This document shows positions 34,137-46,089 of a stretch of DNA of 64,000 nucleotides, piece after piece; the first letter of the stretch is position 1, and each line of letters opens with the position of its first letter. Source of the DNA: Bryopsis sp. KO-2023 (Eukaryota > Chlorophyta > Ulvophyceae > Bryopsidales > Bryopsidaceae); the NCBI GenBank assembly GCA_030272585.1, contig BSYQ01000007.1, positions 624,001 through 688,000 of the forward strand. The letters run 5' to 3'. The translations under genes were made by a program, and so were the position numbers. Below the pieces are notes generated by a model. That model saw only the letters and a list, made by a program, of their open reading frames with translations. It searched no databases and was not told the DNA's origin.

Positions 34137-35407
34137 ATGGCTTCCTTCACTTTGACCGCGCGGTGTCCAACCAAAGCCGTCGCTGGGCGGCGGGTATTCA
34201 ACCGTGGATTTTCTGGGGTACGCATTTCAAAGCGGGGGATAAAGAAAGGAATCCCAAACTCTTCTATTTTTTTCCGGAATCGTTTCGAGTATTTCTGGTA
34301 TTCCCACCCCATTGTTCCACTGAAGTTCCTCGCATGACTCGAAGTATTGGTCTGGATTTGTCTGTCTTTCTTTGCGGAAAACCCGTGCGGTACTGCACCT
34401 ATATGCGCCAAGGAGCGCGACTCTTTGCTGGGGTCACTCTTGCGTGTATGAGTTTTAAGCTCATGGGGATAACTGTGGGCTTTTGATTCGTCGAACAGGT
34501 CCGTCTGACCACCACTCGCCCTCAATTCATCGTTCGCGCCGTCGACGAGAGTGAGGTTTTTGGCCGAGTGCAAGAAATCGTCAAGGAGCAGCTCGCTTTG
34601 GAAGAGGTAGGCGTGGTCTTGGGTTATTTCTCTGGGTCGTCGTTTCGAGAGAAATTAAAAAAACACAGTTTACACTGAGTTTGGTGTGGTGGCGCGACAG
34701 ACTCCCGTGAGCACTACCAAGTTTGCTGACCTGAAGGCCGACTCCTTGGACATTGTAAGTGCTGAATTCACGACACTGCGTGAAAAGTGTGTTGGAAGTG
34801 TTGGGAAAAAACTGGGAGGGAAAATCCAACTGAATTGAAAGCAGACCAAGCAATGAGAATGAAAGGGGGGAGGGGATCTCAATTGGAACTTAGATTTGAG
34901 TTGCTGTTGCGATTGATCCAGGTGGAGGTCATGATGGCCTTGGAGGAGGAATTTGGCATTGACCTGGATGAAGGCGGTGAGTTTCCAGAAAGCGGTTGCT
35001 AGTGCGGGTGGAAATTGAACCCAGTACTGCAGGGAGCATTCAAACATTGCACTTTTTTGGCACACGAACAAACCCTGCAGCATTAATATACTGCTGCAAT
35101 TTAGGGTAAAAGAATGTTGTTTTTTTTAATCCAAAGCAGCAGGAACCAGTCACCCACTAATTAATTGATTAATCACTGACAACGTGAATTAGAGAACGGG
35201 CCAAAGTCTGTTCGCTTTTTGAGTGGGTTTTACAAGCAACTTGATATCAGGGGTGGGGGTTGACTTTGGGGAAAGGCGAGTGTGGTAGAGTATGACTGTT
35301 TTTGATGATTGGTTGATTTCTTTTGTTCAGAGGCGGAGGAGATCAGCACTGTTGGCGATGCAGCCACCCTGATCGCCGCTGAAGTGGCCTCCAAAACCTC
35401 TTCTTAG
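34137..35407 (+). CDS. Plastid acyl carrier protein
   Basis: Exons 34137-34217, 34499-34606, 34701-34754, 34922-34976 and 35331-35407 join in phase to 124 residues. Residues 1 to about 41 (MASFTLTARCPTKAVAGRRV...FIVRA) are a transit peptide. The mature domain has EIVKEQLALEE, the phosphopantetheine serine in the motif DSLDIVEVMMALEEEFGI, and the closing helix TVGDAATLIAAEV. It carries growing acyl chains as a thioester in plastid type II fatty-acid synthesis. Length fits the family. The start is the first ATG after a G/C-rich leader. Confidence 0.96.
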
Positions 35408-36252
35408 AAAAGCTTTTATTCGGACAAGCCTAAAAAAAAGGGAGTGAGAGAACATGGGGTTTTGAGTGTTACTGGAATTGGGTAGCCCAGGATTTTTTGG
35501 GTGCCTGTTCGATACGGAAAAGAAAAAAAAAATGTCTTATGCCATTCCTCTTGTCAAGGCCACATACATTTTCGTTTTGTCGCCGATTTCCTTCCTCGGA
35601 ATTACTATTGTAGGACCGATGCGAGTTGTGCAAAGGAGGTCACGAATTCATTAATATGAAATAGGGGGATCGGATTTTTCGGTGGAGTTTTGTTGTAATT
35701 GTTTCAACATTCCACATCTTTCGGACGATCGACTCTCCAGCATTGCCTGACATGAAGGGGCTTGTGTGCATGTGCATTTTCTGTTTGGACTAAGTTTGAA
35801 CCAGAAATAACAGCGAAGAAGAATAATTTTTTGTCATCCCTGATTGTTGGATTCTCTCCTCTGGAGTCCGAACAGGGCAAAAGCTCCTGAAATGAGAATA
35901 CAAGCCTTGGCCAGTATGAAGGCAAAACTCACACAACATTCAAGAATTCACTGGCACTGAAAGTTGCTTTGTTCAGCATTCATGGCAGTGTATATCCAAA
36001 CATTCTGTCCAGGCAAATCGTACCTGGACATAGCTGAACCCCTTCCATAAACTCCTCTTCCACTCCATAGTCTCTTTTCACCCCACAGTAACATGGACAA
36101 TTTCATCACTGAGCTCTGTCGCAGTTCTGGACAGACATGGTGAAACATTACCCCCGCGATACAACTTTGCTCCGAGGATTTCATCTGTCCAGCTGTGTCG
36201 ACCAACGGAGCTGATTTTTCCCTTCGAGGGGGCGATCTCCAGGCGTAGCAGG
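35408..36252. other. Intergenic, no gene seen
   Basis: This is the 3' flank of the acyl carrier gene and the likely promoter of the next rightward gene. A minus-strand open frame at 36078-36305 overlaps that gene's first exon and has no family resemblance, so I leave it out. Confidence 0.5.
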
Positions 36253-37325
36253 ATGGGCGACGACATGGTTTTGGTGGGCTCCACGTTTTCGGTGGTAGTG
36301 TTCATCGCTTTGTTCGTCGGCTACGCTTTGTACACCTGGCGAATGGTACGTTTCTCGTGTGCAGCGCCCTGTTTTGTCGAGTTGTCGCGCATTGGGGAGA
36401 ATCTCCTGCTTGGGCTTGGCTCCTGACGTCCAGCGTTCGATATGGGTATTGTCAGATGCGTCAGAGACGGGCCCACTTGAAGCTGTGTGAAGGAGGGGCG
36501 GGTCGCTTGGGCTTGGACGCCGACGTCTCTATTTCCGACAGGGAATCGTGTACAACGCTGGAGGGCCCGGTCGTGGTCATCATGGATTCTATGGCGGACA
36601 ATGCGCACTCCCAAGATTTGCATTCGCCACATGCGTCGCTGTTTTCGACCAAGAACAAAGATCAGGGCAGCTCCCTTTCAGGAAATTTCTTAGTTTTCTC
36701 CAGCATGCACCAATCTGGCTCCATGAACACCATCGATGCATTTGAAAGCATTCAAGATGTGGGCGGGCTTCTGCGAAGCAATGATATCCGCCGAATCGAT
36801 GGATTTGAGCCTAGGGCAGGGCCGAGTGGGATCCATGCACAGGATGTCCATTCAATGGAGGAGACATTCAATGGAGATGGGGGGAACCAAGTTCTAAACA
36901 CAGCGATCGACCCTGTGAATGTGTTTGAGTCGGAGGATGGGCACAGTATCCTTGTGGAAGACGTGGATGAGAATGAGGTTTACCCAGAGCCGATCTCAAT
37001 CAGCCAACGATGGAAACAGATGTCCAAAATTTCGAGGTCGAAGTCTTGCCCGGTGCCCACCATATTCAAAGGAGGGGCGAAGGGAATTTCTTGGGGGAGA
37101 ATCTGGAAAGAATTGTATTGGCTGAACAATCAACGAGACTACGCATCGAATCTGGGGCCGAAAACGAAATGGGGACGCAGCGTGAGCTTAATTCCCAAAG
37201 TGTCGAAAATTCCTCGGCCTCGCAGTGGGTTTAAGATAGGGACTTGGGTGGGTGGAGCGAACGAGACGTCCATCGTGTTTCGTCCATTACCGGAGTCCAG
37301 GCTGCCACCCCCTCCCGCTGCTTAG
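36253..37325 (+). CDS. Membrane-anchored protein of unknown function
   Basis: Exons 36253-36345 and 36456-37325 join in phase 0 to 320 residues. The first exon encodes almost only a membrane span (STFSVVVFIALFVGYALYTW), preceded by a short acidic start, so an N-terminal anchor with the bulk on the other side. The rest has no domain I recognise. It is rich in Ser, Asp, Asn and Pro, with a basic stretch (RWKQMSKISRSKSCPVP) and a proline-rich end (LPPPPAA). In the last 300 bases a second frame is also open, so the 3' reading could be wrong. The large second exon without introns is unlike most neighbours. Confidence 0.5.
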
Positions 37326-39154
37326 CCAAGTTTGCAATGAAATGCTTTCAACTTTTCACTCTTTTTTCTTGCATTTTTTTTTTTTCAACTCTTAAACTTT
37401 TGTATCCCTTTTCGATCCGATTGCTGTTAGAATTTCCATGCATCGTCGAGACATGAATAAATTAAAGGAAAAAAGAGAAAGGAAGGAGAAAAAAGAAAGA
37501 ATTGCCAATGTGTTTTTTTTGTTACGTTTTTTTTTTCTTCCGCGCCTATGTTTCTTTTCTCTTTTCTTTAGTCTAGTAAATTCGCACGCGTTGAAAAAAA
37601 CCCACAGAAAGAAAACAAAAAGGCCAAAATGATTGCGAGTGGAAAAAATGGGGAAAAAAGAAAAGAAAAATATATCTATATATTTATACATATATAATTT
37701 CTATGCTTAGATGAATTTCGTTGAAGTGAATGATTGGAGTCGAGCTCCCAGTGCATTTTTCCTTTCAATCGATATGATATGCCTAGATCAGAGCAATATG
37801 TTTGTGGGGACGGACAAACAGTGGGTGTTGGTTTTATTTATGATTATTGGCACAGCCCCATGCATTCACTCAGTGTGGGGCTGCGAGCGGACTGCAATTT
37901 TGAGAGGATCCATCTTTTTGTCGCGTGGTTCCAGTTCATTTAGGGTCAATAATTAATGCGAATAAAGGGGACGTACTGGCAAAAGGGTACCTGTGCAGGG
38001 CCCAGCTCTCCGTCATTATCAAATAGAAAGGGTTTGATGGCTGAGGTGTTCTCGCTGAAAGAGATTTGTAGAATTCTGAGTTAGGTTTCGCCGGATGGGG
38101 GTGGGCGATTTTCAGATGGGTGATTTTAAATTTTCCAAAGTTGATAGGGGGCTGCTCGAGAGTGGGTGTGAACAAAGGAGGCGAGTTGAGTAATAAAAGG
38201 ATCGATCGAATTTCCCCGTCGGATCCATAGTTGAAACATCCAAGTGTGGGTAAGGATAAGGTGATTGATGTTTTCGGGGCTTTTAGTGAAGTGGGTGAGT
38301 GCGCTATGGACAAAAAAAAAGAATGAAAAAGCCACGAAGGAAGTGCACCAAATTGATGGCATAGGTCAAGCTCGATGACATAACATAAAGTTCACTGGTT
38401 GACGGCCACATAAAGTTCGGGGATGGGGCCGTGATTTCAAAACGCAAAAACAAACCATACATAACTTGTGGAACAAAGGATGGTTGGATTGGGCAGCTGT
38501 ATTGTGAGCTTGGGTTAGTTTCGGGAGGGATGCGTCAGTGCAAACCGGCGGAAACCTGATCACTCGGCGCCAATCGACGTCTTGATCTGTATTTTTTGTT
38601 GTAATATGCAGAATCGATAATTGGGGTGACCACCTCAAAACTGTGGACTGAATGTTCTATTGGTGGATTATGTTCTGTTGGTGAAAAAAAAGGAGCAGTC
38701 GACACAAAGAAATGTGCTTACACATAGTGCTATGTACATACCTAGCTCCGGGAAGAAAACCTAGATGGATCGCCTAGCCAGTGAAACGAGGTATTACACA
38801 AATTAATCACAACACACCTCTGATATAGAGTTACTCGAAAAAGGAAAACAAACCAAGCTTTCTCTTTCACAATTGATATAACTAAAAACTGATCGACTTC
38901 AAACAATGCAGTAAAAAACCTTGACACAGATTCCTGCGTTTTTCGGCAATGATGGACATTGCAGACCCCCAGACGGTGAGTACTTGGGTTGGCGACAGGT
39001 CCATTGAGGAAGGAAACGTCCCCCAAATTATATACCCATGCCGCCACTTTATTTGAACACTATAGGTAGAGCTTGTCACGCCAAAACCACAGGAGGACCA
39101 CCTGTGCTACAAAACAGTTTCCCCGCCCAAACGTTTCCCCTTTCAGTTTTATAT
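37326..39154. other. Convergent intergenic space, no gene supported
   Basis: This is an A/T-rich space with T/A homopolymers and a TATATA tract near 37670-37700. Open frames on the minus strand at 38742-39079 lack splice partners and family likeness. I see nothing else. Confidence 0.5.
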
Positions 39155-40558
39155 TCAACGGCCGGTGGCTATGGACGTTGATGAAACCGAGCCAGATCCC
39201 GACACCCTTGCCGAGGAAGAGGCGCGGCCAGGTCCAGCACAAGAAGTGCTGCTGGCCGAGTCGCAGGTCTCTCCAACGCACCAGTACGGCCCGCAAGACG
39301 TCAAGCCCTCTGGAGCCTTGCGGAACAAGTAGTTCTCGTGTTTGGTCTGCGCGGGATCCACACAGGTGTGCTTCTTCACCGTTGCGCACTTGAGGGCCTT
39401 CTTCTCGACGTCTTCACACTTCCTCTGGGATTTGCACTTGTGGCCTGGTTCGCATAAGTTCTCGCCACACTCCACGCCAACAGCGATGTCCTCATATTCA
39501 GGGTCCACCACGCACTCTTCGGCCATCGCCCTTGCACAGTGGTGCTTGTCCTCGCACAACTTGTCCCCGCACTTCAACTCTGGCAATACCCATAAGAAAA
39601 ACGACCTTAAAGATGCGACGTCGCCCCCCTCAACCTTCATTTGACCTGAGTTATTCGTGTGTGACGCTTTTTGCGGAGCAAGACTTACCTCGGTTCCACT
39701 CTTCCTTTGGCAGCCAGTCGTACTTGTAGCCACCGTAGTAACCGGGGTCGGAGCTGTGCTCCAGACGTTCCTTGCACTTGTAGTGGGGCTTGGAAGTGCA
39801 TTTTTTGGGAAGATCGTTCAACGGGCTGCAGCTGAACTGTTGCTCACAATCCTCACCTGAACGAATGGATATTGCTTGCTGTTGTTTATTGGCACTTATG
39901 AACGACGAAGCCGAGCGTCACAGGATGTCACGCGTACCAGTGCACTCGTTACACAGTTCGTTCCACGCGCAGAACAGATCGTCGCCGCATGGCTTTTGCA
40001 CAAGTTTGCACACGAACTCGTCTTCACCAGTGCACTCTTCCTCCACGAAAGTTTCTGGAAAACACACACGATACCAAAATAAAATTCCTCGCACTTCGTG
40101 GCCCTTTTCCGACTCAACGGGGCAAAGCTTTTTTGAAAACCAACCTTCCTTGCAGCGCTCCAACTCATTATAATCGCACACTTGGGGATAGACGCAGGAG
40201 ACGTCTTCGCCGCACGACACCTCGGCAGGGACGCCACACGAGTACCGCTCCGCTTTTATGCACCCTGTGCATGAAAATGTCAAGGAGGTAATTATTGGTC
40301 CAAGGGATTGCGCGCTAGCTGCGGTACTTTGGAGCGAATGGTTCTTTGTTCCTACCTCCTCCGTTCCCAGCTCCGATAGATAACAGGAGACTTCTGGACG
40401 AAGCGGCAGCTGACTGGTTTCCGAAACCAAGAGGTTAGAACACTCGCACGAGAAAGTCAACGGGAAAAGCAATGGACCCCGTTTCTGAAACAAATCTCCC
40501 CCAAGGTCATCCTTACATTCGCGAGCGCCAGCACGAGAAGACCCCACAGCCAACTCAT
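39155..40558 (-). CDS. Secreted cysteine-rich protein, unknown family
   Basis: Exons 40517-40558, 40356-40413, 40145-40264, 39938-40054, 39689-39856 and 39155-39579 join in phase to 295 residues; all introns after the second exon are phase 1. Residues 1-14 (MSWLWGLLVLALAN) start a signal peptide. The body has many cysteines in spaced pairs: YSCGVPAEVSCGEDVSC, FVCKLVQKPCGDDLFCAWNELCNEC, KCGDKLCEDKHHC, VECGENLCEPGHKC. These share the pattern C-G-(D/E)-x-x-C repeated about every 40-45 residues, so the protein is built from tandem disulfide modules. The last 40 residues are Ser/Gly/Ala-rich, likely a disordered or glycosylated tail. I do not recognise a named family. A wall, matrix or scale protein is possible. 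Confidence 0.8.
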
Positions 40559-41328
40559 GTTTCCGACAATTTATACTCCACCACACGCTTGGCTGCGTTC
40601 TTCACGTTCCCTGAAAGGTTACAAACAAGAAGACAGGTATGAAACAGATGAAGTTCTCTGCCCACCCTCCCGAACGACGCCCAGAAAATTGCACCACACC
40701 TGCTCGTCCCCCTGTTTCCTTAGACGTCCTTGGGTTTCCGACTGCGCCTGGGTGCGCGACTCCACCTCCAGGTTCTTTTTGTGAGACCTCCGCTGAGGAT
40801 GGCACGACATCGGATTAACACTCGCTTACGAACTGAATTGATCCAGCAAAGGAGACAACCATGGAGGGTTTGGATTTTGTCTTTGCCCCATGACAGGTTG
40901 AAATCGCGCGTAAAGTGGCGTGTCTGCACAAGGGGCGGGTTCCCTTTTTCTGGACCTGCACCAGACATCGGAATTTGGTCGCCTCGCAGAAAATTCCGCC
41001 AAAATCTTTTGAAAAATGTGATGCTTCTGTATCATATCCAAAGGGCGGACGTCGCCGTGCGAATGTGATTGTGGTTTCCCTCGTGATTTGGCGGTGATTT
41101 AGCAGCTAAAATAAAAATGCTTCCGGCGGAGGTGGCGACTGAACCCTTTTGTGATGTAGGGTTCCAGCAGACAACATATCTTATTGTTGTTGACAGAACC
41201 ACTGATGGTGGAAACCCCGTTGAAATATTTTTGTACAGATGGATGTCTTTGCTAGACTTTGATGATTTTATGGGAAGATGATGGAGCGAGGTTGAAAGTC
41301 CATTGGGAAACTGGATTACAAATGAGCA
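40559..41328. other. Intergenic, no gene supported
   Basis: This is the upstream region of the leftward cysteine-rich gene and the 3' flank of the leftward RNA-binding gene. An open plus frame at 40730-41068 is Arg-rich and random in look, so it is not called. Confidence 0.5.
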
Positions 41329-44090
41329 TCATTTTCTGCGAGTCATATTCTTGGATCCCCCAGATGGATGGCTCCCAGCAGTAGTCTTGACCAATTTCTT
41401 CCGCCCTTTGGTTCGAACCCCCTCCCATGCTGAAGAGTACCTCTTCATGTTGACCTTCACATCTGGAACAAAAAACATAAACACCATTCAAGACATGGGG
41501 AAGCTGCGAAGAATGGAGGGCTGTGAGGAAAACTCAGCTCAGGGATTCTGACATGCTGTTTTCCTGAAGTCTAATTCCCAGGTGGTTTCCTACCTTTTGG
41601 ATTCTTCAATGTCTTCACAGGATTGACCTTCAGACTTCGCCCCATGAACGTGGATTTGTGCAGCTCCAAAGCCGCCTTGGCCGCTTTTCTCGACTTCAGT
41701 TTGACGTAGCCAATGCCTTTGCAGACTCTGAGCCTGTGGTCTCGGATCAATCGCACGGCCTCCACTTTCCCCTTGCAATCATCAGCAGCTTTTTCGTTGC
41801 TGTTGAAGTACTCCACCACATCTTCGTCGGTCACTTCTGGCGGGAGGTTGTGAATGAAAACGCTGGTGTCGGGATCGTACGTAAATCCAGCAGCATCCCC
41901 GGCTTCATGAGCAGGGGGGGCAGCTTTGTCCACTCGAATGTGCCGATCCCCAAACTGTGCTATCTTTTTGGATGGAAAAAATGAATGGAAATTTCAAGAA
42001 GTTAGCTAAATGTGGAAAGTCTCTATGAGATCTTTGTTTGGAGGGCAAGCCCTCCAAACACTCGACGATTCAAATTTTCATGCAAAAATGAAGAAAAGAA
42101 CAACACACTTTTCACAAATGCAGTTGTTTTCGGCGCAGACAGGTTTGATCGACTGTTTGTTCCTTTCTGTATGATTACCTTTGTCATGTTCAGTCCCAGA
42201 GCGGCTTTCACCGAATCTTTCTCTTTGAACACCACATAGCCATTACAGGTCCCTTGCTTCCCAATAGCACCTTGGCATCGCGCAAATTTCTTGGGAAATT
42301 TCGAGCCTTCAGCGACACCGCCAGATCGAACCCTAGCAGATTCTATAGCCCCGAATCTATTTTCCACACCCAAAAAGAACGCATCAAAATTTTTGACCGG
42401 TCTTACCACCGCACATTTTCTTAACGCAATACAATAAAAAAGAAAACCCAAAAAAAGAAAGATGCACATAGGAGTGCTTTCTTGACAGCAGAAAAACGCA
42501 ATTCCAATGCTTGAAAATATAACCTTTCAGCTTCTTCGATTTTTTTTGATTTTTTTGTGAGCGGTAGCCCCTCCCCCCCCCCCCCCCCTCAATCACATCA
42601 CCAACAGGAATTTCATTTCCAGTGTAATTATGAAATTCCGCACAAAACATGAATGAAGCACCAAACTCATTTAAGAAATTAGCATTGCTCTCACTGTTTG
42701 AATGTGTTCTTCAATTTCTTCACTAATCGTGGTTCGTTTTCCAGATTTCCCACGAAAATTGTCCGGCCAAGTTTCTCTGTCTCCACCTCTCGCCTTTCCT
42801 ACAAGCATATCTCAATGCTCAATGGTGCATCAAGCACCATTACCAAAAACAAAAACTTCACTAATAAAATTGCTGTAAGGCAATCTTAATGTCGTAATAA
42901 ACCCAACACAGGGCAGAACTGAAACCTCACTGGGACACGAAACATTTCCCTACAGCTTTCTGAGATCCTACCCTGCATTCTTTCTTGCTCAATCTTTTCT
43001 TCTGACCGGGCTTCTTAGATGGACTTGGTGGGTTTTCCTCTTCAACCAGCTCATCTGAAGCAACGTCTTCAACTTCAATTGACTCATCCTCTGTTTCATT
43101 GATTTCTGGATCTTCCACTTCACCCCCCTCCTCTGTCTCTGGTATTTTTGATTTCTTTTTTGCTTTTTTTGACTTTCCTTCGTCAATCTGTGACAGCCCC
43201 AACAGCAAGGAGAAGACGAGGTATAGTAAGAAAACAGTGGAAGCAGAAACCCCAACTGAAAATAAATAAAATGGCGATAAAATCCACACATTAATCAATG
43301 CATTTCAAAAAAGCAACCACACTTTTTTGCGTGGATTGGTGCAACTTGACAGGTTTTTTCAAAAACAGTGAGGGAAGGACGTGGGAAAAATCACAAGAGA
43401 AACACATCAAACAGAAGAAAATTCGCAGCACATCCAAGACCATTTTTTCCACTGTTTTACCTCAGATCGCTCCTTCCTTTTCTTTCTGGCCCCCTCGCCT
43501 ACGTCATTTTCCTCTGTTGATGATTTCTTATGCTTCTTGCCTGCTTTCTGTTGAACAGAACCAGCCCCACAGAAAAAATCCACATCTGAACTACTGCTAT
43601 TCAAGAGCCAATATCGCTGAATGTAAAGATATTTTCACAAAATTGTGAAAAAAAACAACTCATGGGAAAAACCTATGGGTGGGTTGCTTCGCTATCATCA
43701 GTTTCTTTTTGTCATTGAAAGAAATCCACTGCGTCTTACAATTTTGAAACTGAAATGTTGTATTTTTGTTGTTTTGCAGTATTTTGCATGAGGCGAACAT
43801 CCAGTTCTATTGAATTCAAACCTAAAGATTCAAATGTACAAATGCATTCGATATTCCACCCCTTTTCATATGGCCTGGGCGAAAGTCCAACCACAAACAG
43901 TTTAAATCTTGAGAAAAATATATGAAATTTTCACACAGGTACGTGCCGAAATAACGAGCCGTTCGCTAACCTTGTCTTCACGCAGTGCGATTGGCTGCGG
44001 GTCATCTTCGGCAGCACGGCAAAACTTGCTTCCCTCTTTAAATAAAGAGGATTTCTTGCTGCCCCCTCCAAACAAAGCTTCGAAAGCCAT
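41329..44090 (-). CDS. RBM34/Nop12-type nucleolar RNA-binding protein
   Basis: Exons 43971-44090, 43461-43616, 42972-43187, 42695-42798, 42179-42356, 41594-41954 and 41329-41462 join in full phase to 422 residues. The N-terminus MAFEALFGGGSKKSSLF is followed by a Lys/Glu-rich region (about 55-165) typical of nucleolar proteins. RRM1 shows GRTIFVGNL and, after an insertion, GTCNGYVVFKEKDSVKAAL, closing with RHIRVDKA. RRM2 shows TSVFIHNLPPEVTDEDV, VEAVRLIRD and CKGIGYVKLKSRKAAKAAL. The C-terminus is basic (VKVNMKRYSS, TRRK). The order RRM1-RHIRVD-RRM2-basic tail matches RBM34 (yeast Nop12), which acts in large ribosomal subunit maturation. That role is known for the family and inferred here. 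The intron at 42357-42694 contains a run of at least 15 C. Confidence 0.9.
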
Positions 44091-44344
44091 TTCCGACACA
44101 CCCCAATGCCAGCGGCTGCGCAACGCTGCAAAGCTGAATCCGAACGCTTTAATATTTCGGCTTTTGTCATTTCCCTGGTTTTGTCTGACACCCAGCCTCT
44201 GCTGAATCATCAACTTTTACAAAACCAGCGAACCTTCCTGTCGACTGCTGTGTGATTGGGGCCATACAGAACAAATCTTCGCAAAGCTTTTTCTTCTTGT
44301 TTTGGGGTTTTCTGCACACTCGTGGTGGCAGTGTCTACGATTCG
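44091..44344. promoter_or_regulatory. Compact bidirectional promoter between RBM34-type and PAM18 genes
   Basis: Only 254 bases separate the two start codons, which point away from each other. The space must hold both 5' untranslated regions and the promoters. No TATA box stands out. Confidence 0.55.
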
Positions 44345-45612
44345 ATGGTGAGGATTATTTGGCAGTATTTCCATGTGTCGACATAAGGTGCATTGAAACG
44401 AGATTTTTCGGTTTTTCCTGGGCTGGAGTGGGCGAATGTTGTTTTTCTTTTCGTGTAGAGCACGACGATCCTTGCTGGTATCGGCGTTGGAGCGGCGGCC
44501 CTCGCCGCAAGGTCGGCACTTCAAGCTTTCAATGCTTTCAAGGCCGCCCCTCAGAAATTCTACAAGGTAGGTATTTTGCTCAGAAAAGAAAAATCTGGAA
44601 ATGATAGGCCTCACATTGATCCAGTTGATAGAACTGATCGCACCAAAATCTGCCCTGATTTCGAAGCCTCATTACCCGACCACAATGAACTGGAAAATCC
44701 TCCCACAAGATTCAGACCTTGGTTTATACAAAGGTTTTTCTTCTACTTAGATTTCGATGATGCACGATAAGAAATGATATCTACATAAAATGTGGCTTGC
44801 TCCTATTTCTCAAAAGAATAATTAAAAAAAAAACGAGAGCATGGGCTGAGGTGGGAGAGCAATCATGTCTTATCGGTCATTTGCACTGTGCTTATGCACC
44901 ATGTGGAAGTTCTACCCCAAGAATGCAACTCCCGATTTGATTTTTTTTTTCTGTTGGCAGGGTGGGTTTCTGCCTGAGATGACTCGGAGAGAAGCTGCCC
45001 TCATTTTGGGATTAAGGGAAAGCACACCGGAAGAGAAAATCAAAGAAGCACACCGTAGGATAATGATAGCCAATCATCCCGATGCTGGTAGGGCTTGATC
45101 AATACAGTCAAACAATGCGGTCCTCGATGTATGGATAGTTCATACATAATGATTGTTTTTGCGGGGGGGTTGTTCCATAAGAAAAGAAAAAAAAGAAAAA
45201 ATGCAAATTTCTTAGACTCTAGTTAGGGTTCCTTGTCTTTGCAATAGCTGCCATCATTGTAAATGTAAATGTGAAAAGAAATTGAAACTGCCCCCCATGT
45301 CGAATTACTGTGTCAGGATATTGTGATGTGATAAAATGAACCCCCAAGCACACCGATCCCTTGTCGTTTAATTTTGTCTAAGGTTGTGGTTTGGAGGTGT
45401 TTTTGGGACTCACACTGAAAAATTTGTTACAAATCAAAGCTTGTCACCCTGGAATAATTGTGGAACTGTTAATCATTATTGGTAAATCATACACCTACGA
45501 TTGATTTCTCTGCTGTTGTCGATCAGGTGGGAGCGATTACATGGCTTCGAAAATCAATGAAGCCAAGGACATGCTGATTGTCAAGAAGCGAGGGAAGTCA
45601 TCAGTGTTTTAG
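44345..45612 (+). CDS. Mitochondrial import J-protein PAM18/TIM14
   Basis: Exons 44345-44347, 44459-44566, 44961-45087 and 45527-45612 join in phase to 107 residues. The start codon is the last three bases of its exon: ATG is followed directly by the donor GTGAGG. The protein begins MSTTILAGIGVGAAALAARS, the single inner-membrane span, then the family marks FYKGGFLPEMTRREAALILG, the J-helix KIKEAHRRIMIANHPDAGG with the HPD motif that stimulates mtHsp70, and ASKINEAKDML. Length and order match PAM18/TIM14, a subunit of the presequence translocase motor. The short coding exon is supported because the family begins M-(A)-S-T at the same point. Confidence 0.93.
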
Positions 45613-46089
45613 AGCTGCCGTTTCCTAAGGATATTTCATTCATTTCATGCTTCCTTTTTGTACATTCCTTAGGTGATGATGAGCAGGGTTGGGAGGGGTA
45701 GGCAGGAGTGCTCTTCGTCGTGTTGTGTTTCAGAATCGGGATTTAGTCGGGAAAAATGTAGCCATCCATGTGTGACATTATGTCTGTTGCCTTCTTTACA
45801 TGATTATTCTTTAACCCTTGGCTTCCTGGTAGGCACTCAAGAAATCCTTTCCGCTTTCTGAAGCAAACATATACAAATGTATACACACTTCGCAATAACC
45901 ATGAGGCCAAAGATCCTCTTCATCTGCCCTGCCAAGTTTGTTGAGCTGAACAAGATATCTGGCACGATTCTCCCATGCTGTGTTTCAACCTCAAGCATCT
46001 TTAGGGAATGGTGGATGAGGTATTTCTGTGGTCGTGAAACGATCGTCCAACCGACCACACATTGCGCATCCTTGGTGTGCATCTCGTTT
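45613..46089. other. Convergent intergenic space, no gene
   Basis: This stretch holds the two 3' flanks and no supported frame. Confidence 0.6.

Noticed and set aside
36078-36305. Leftward 75-codon frame
   Set aside because: It overlaps the first exon and promoter of a rightward gene and has no family likeness.
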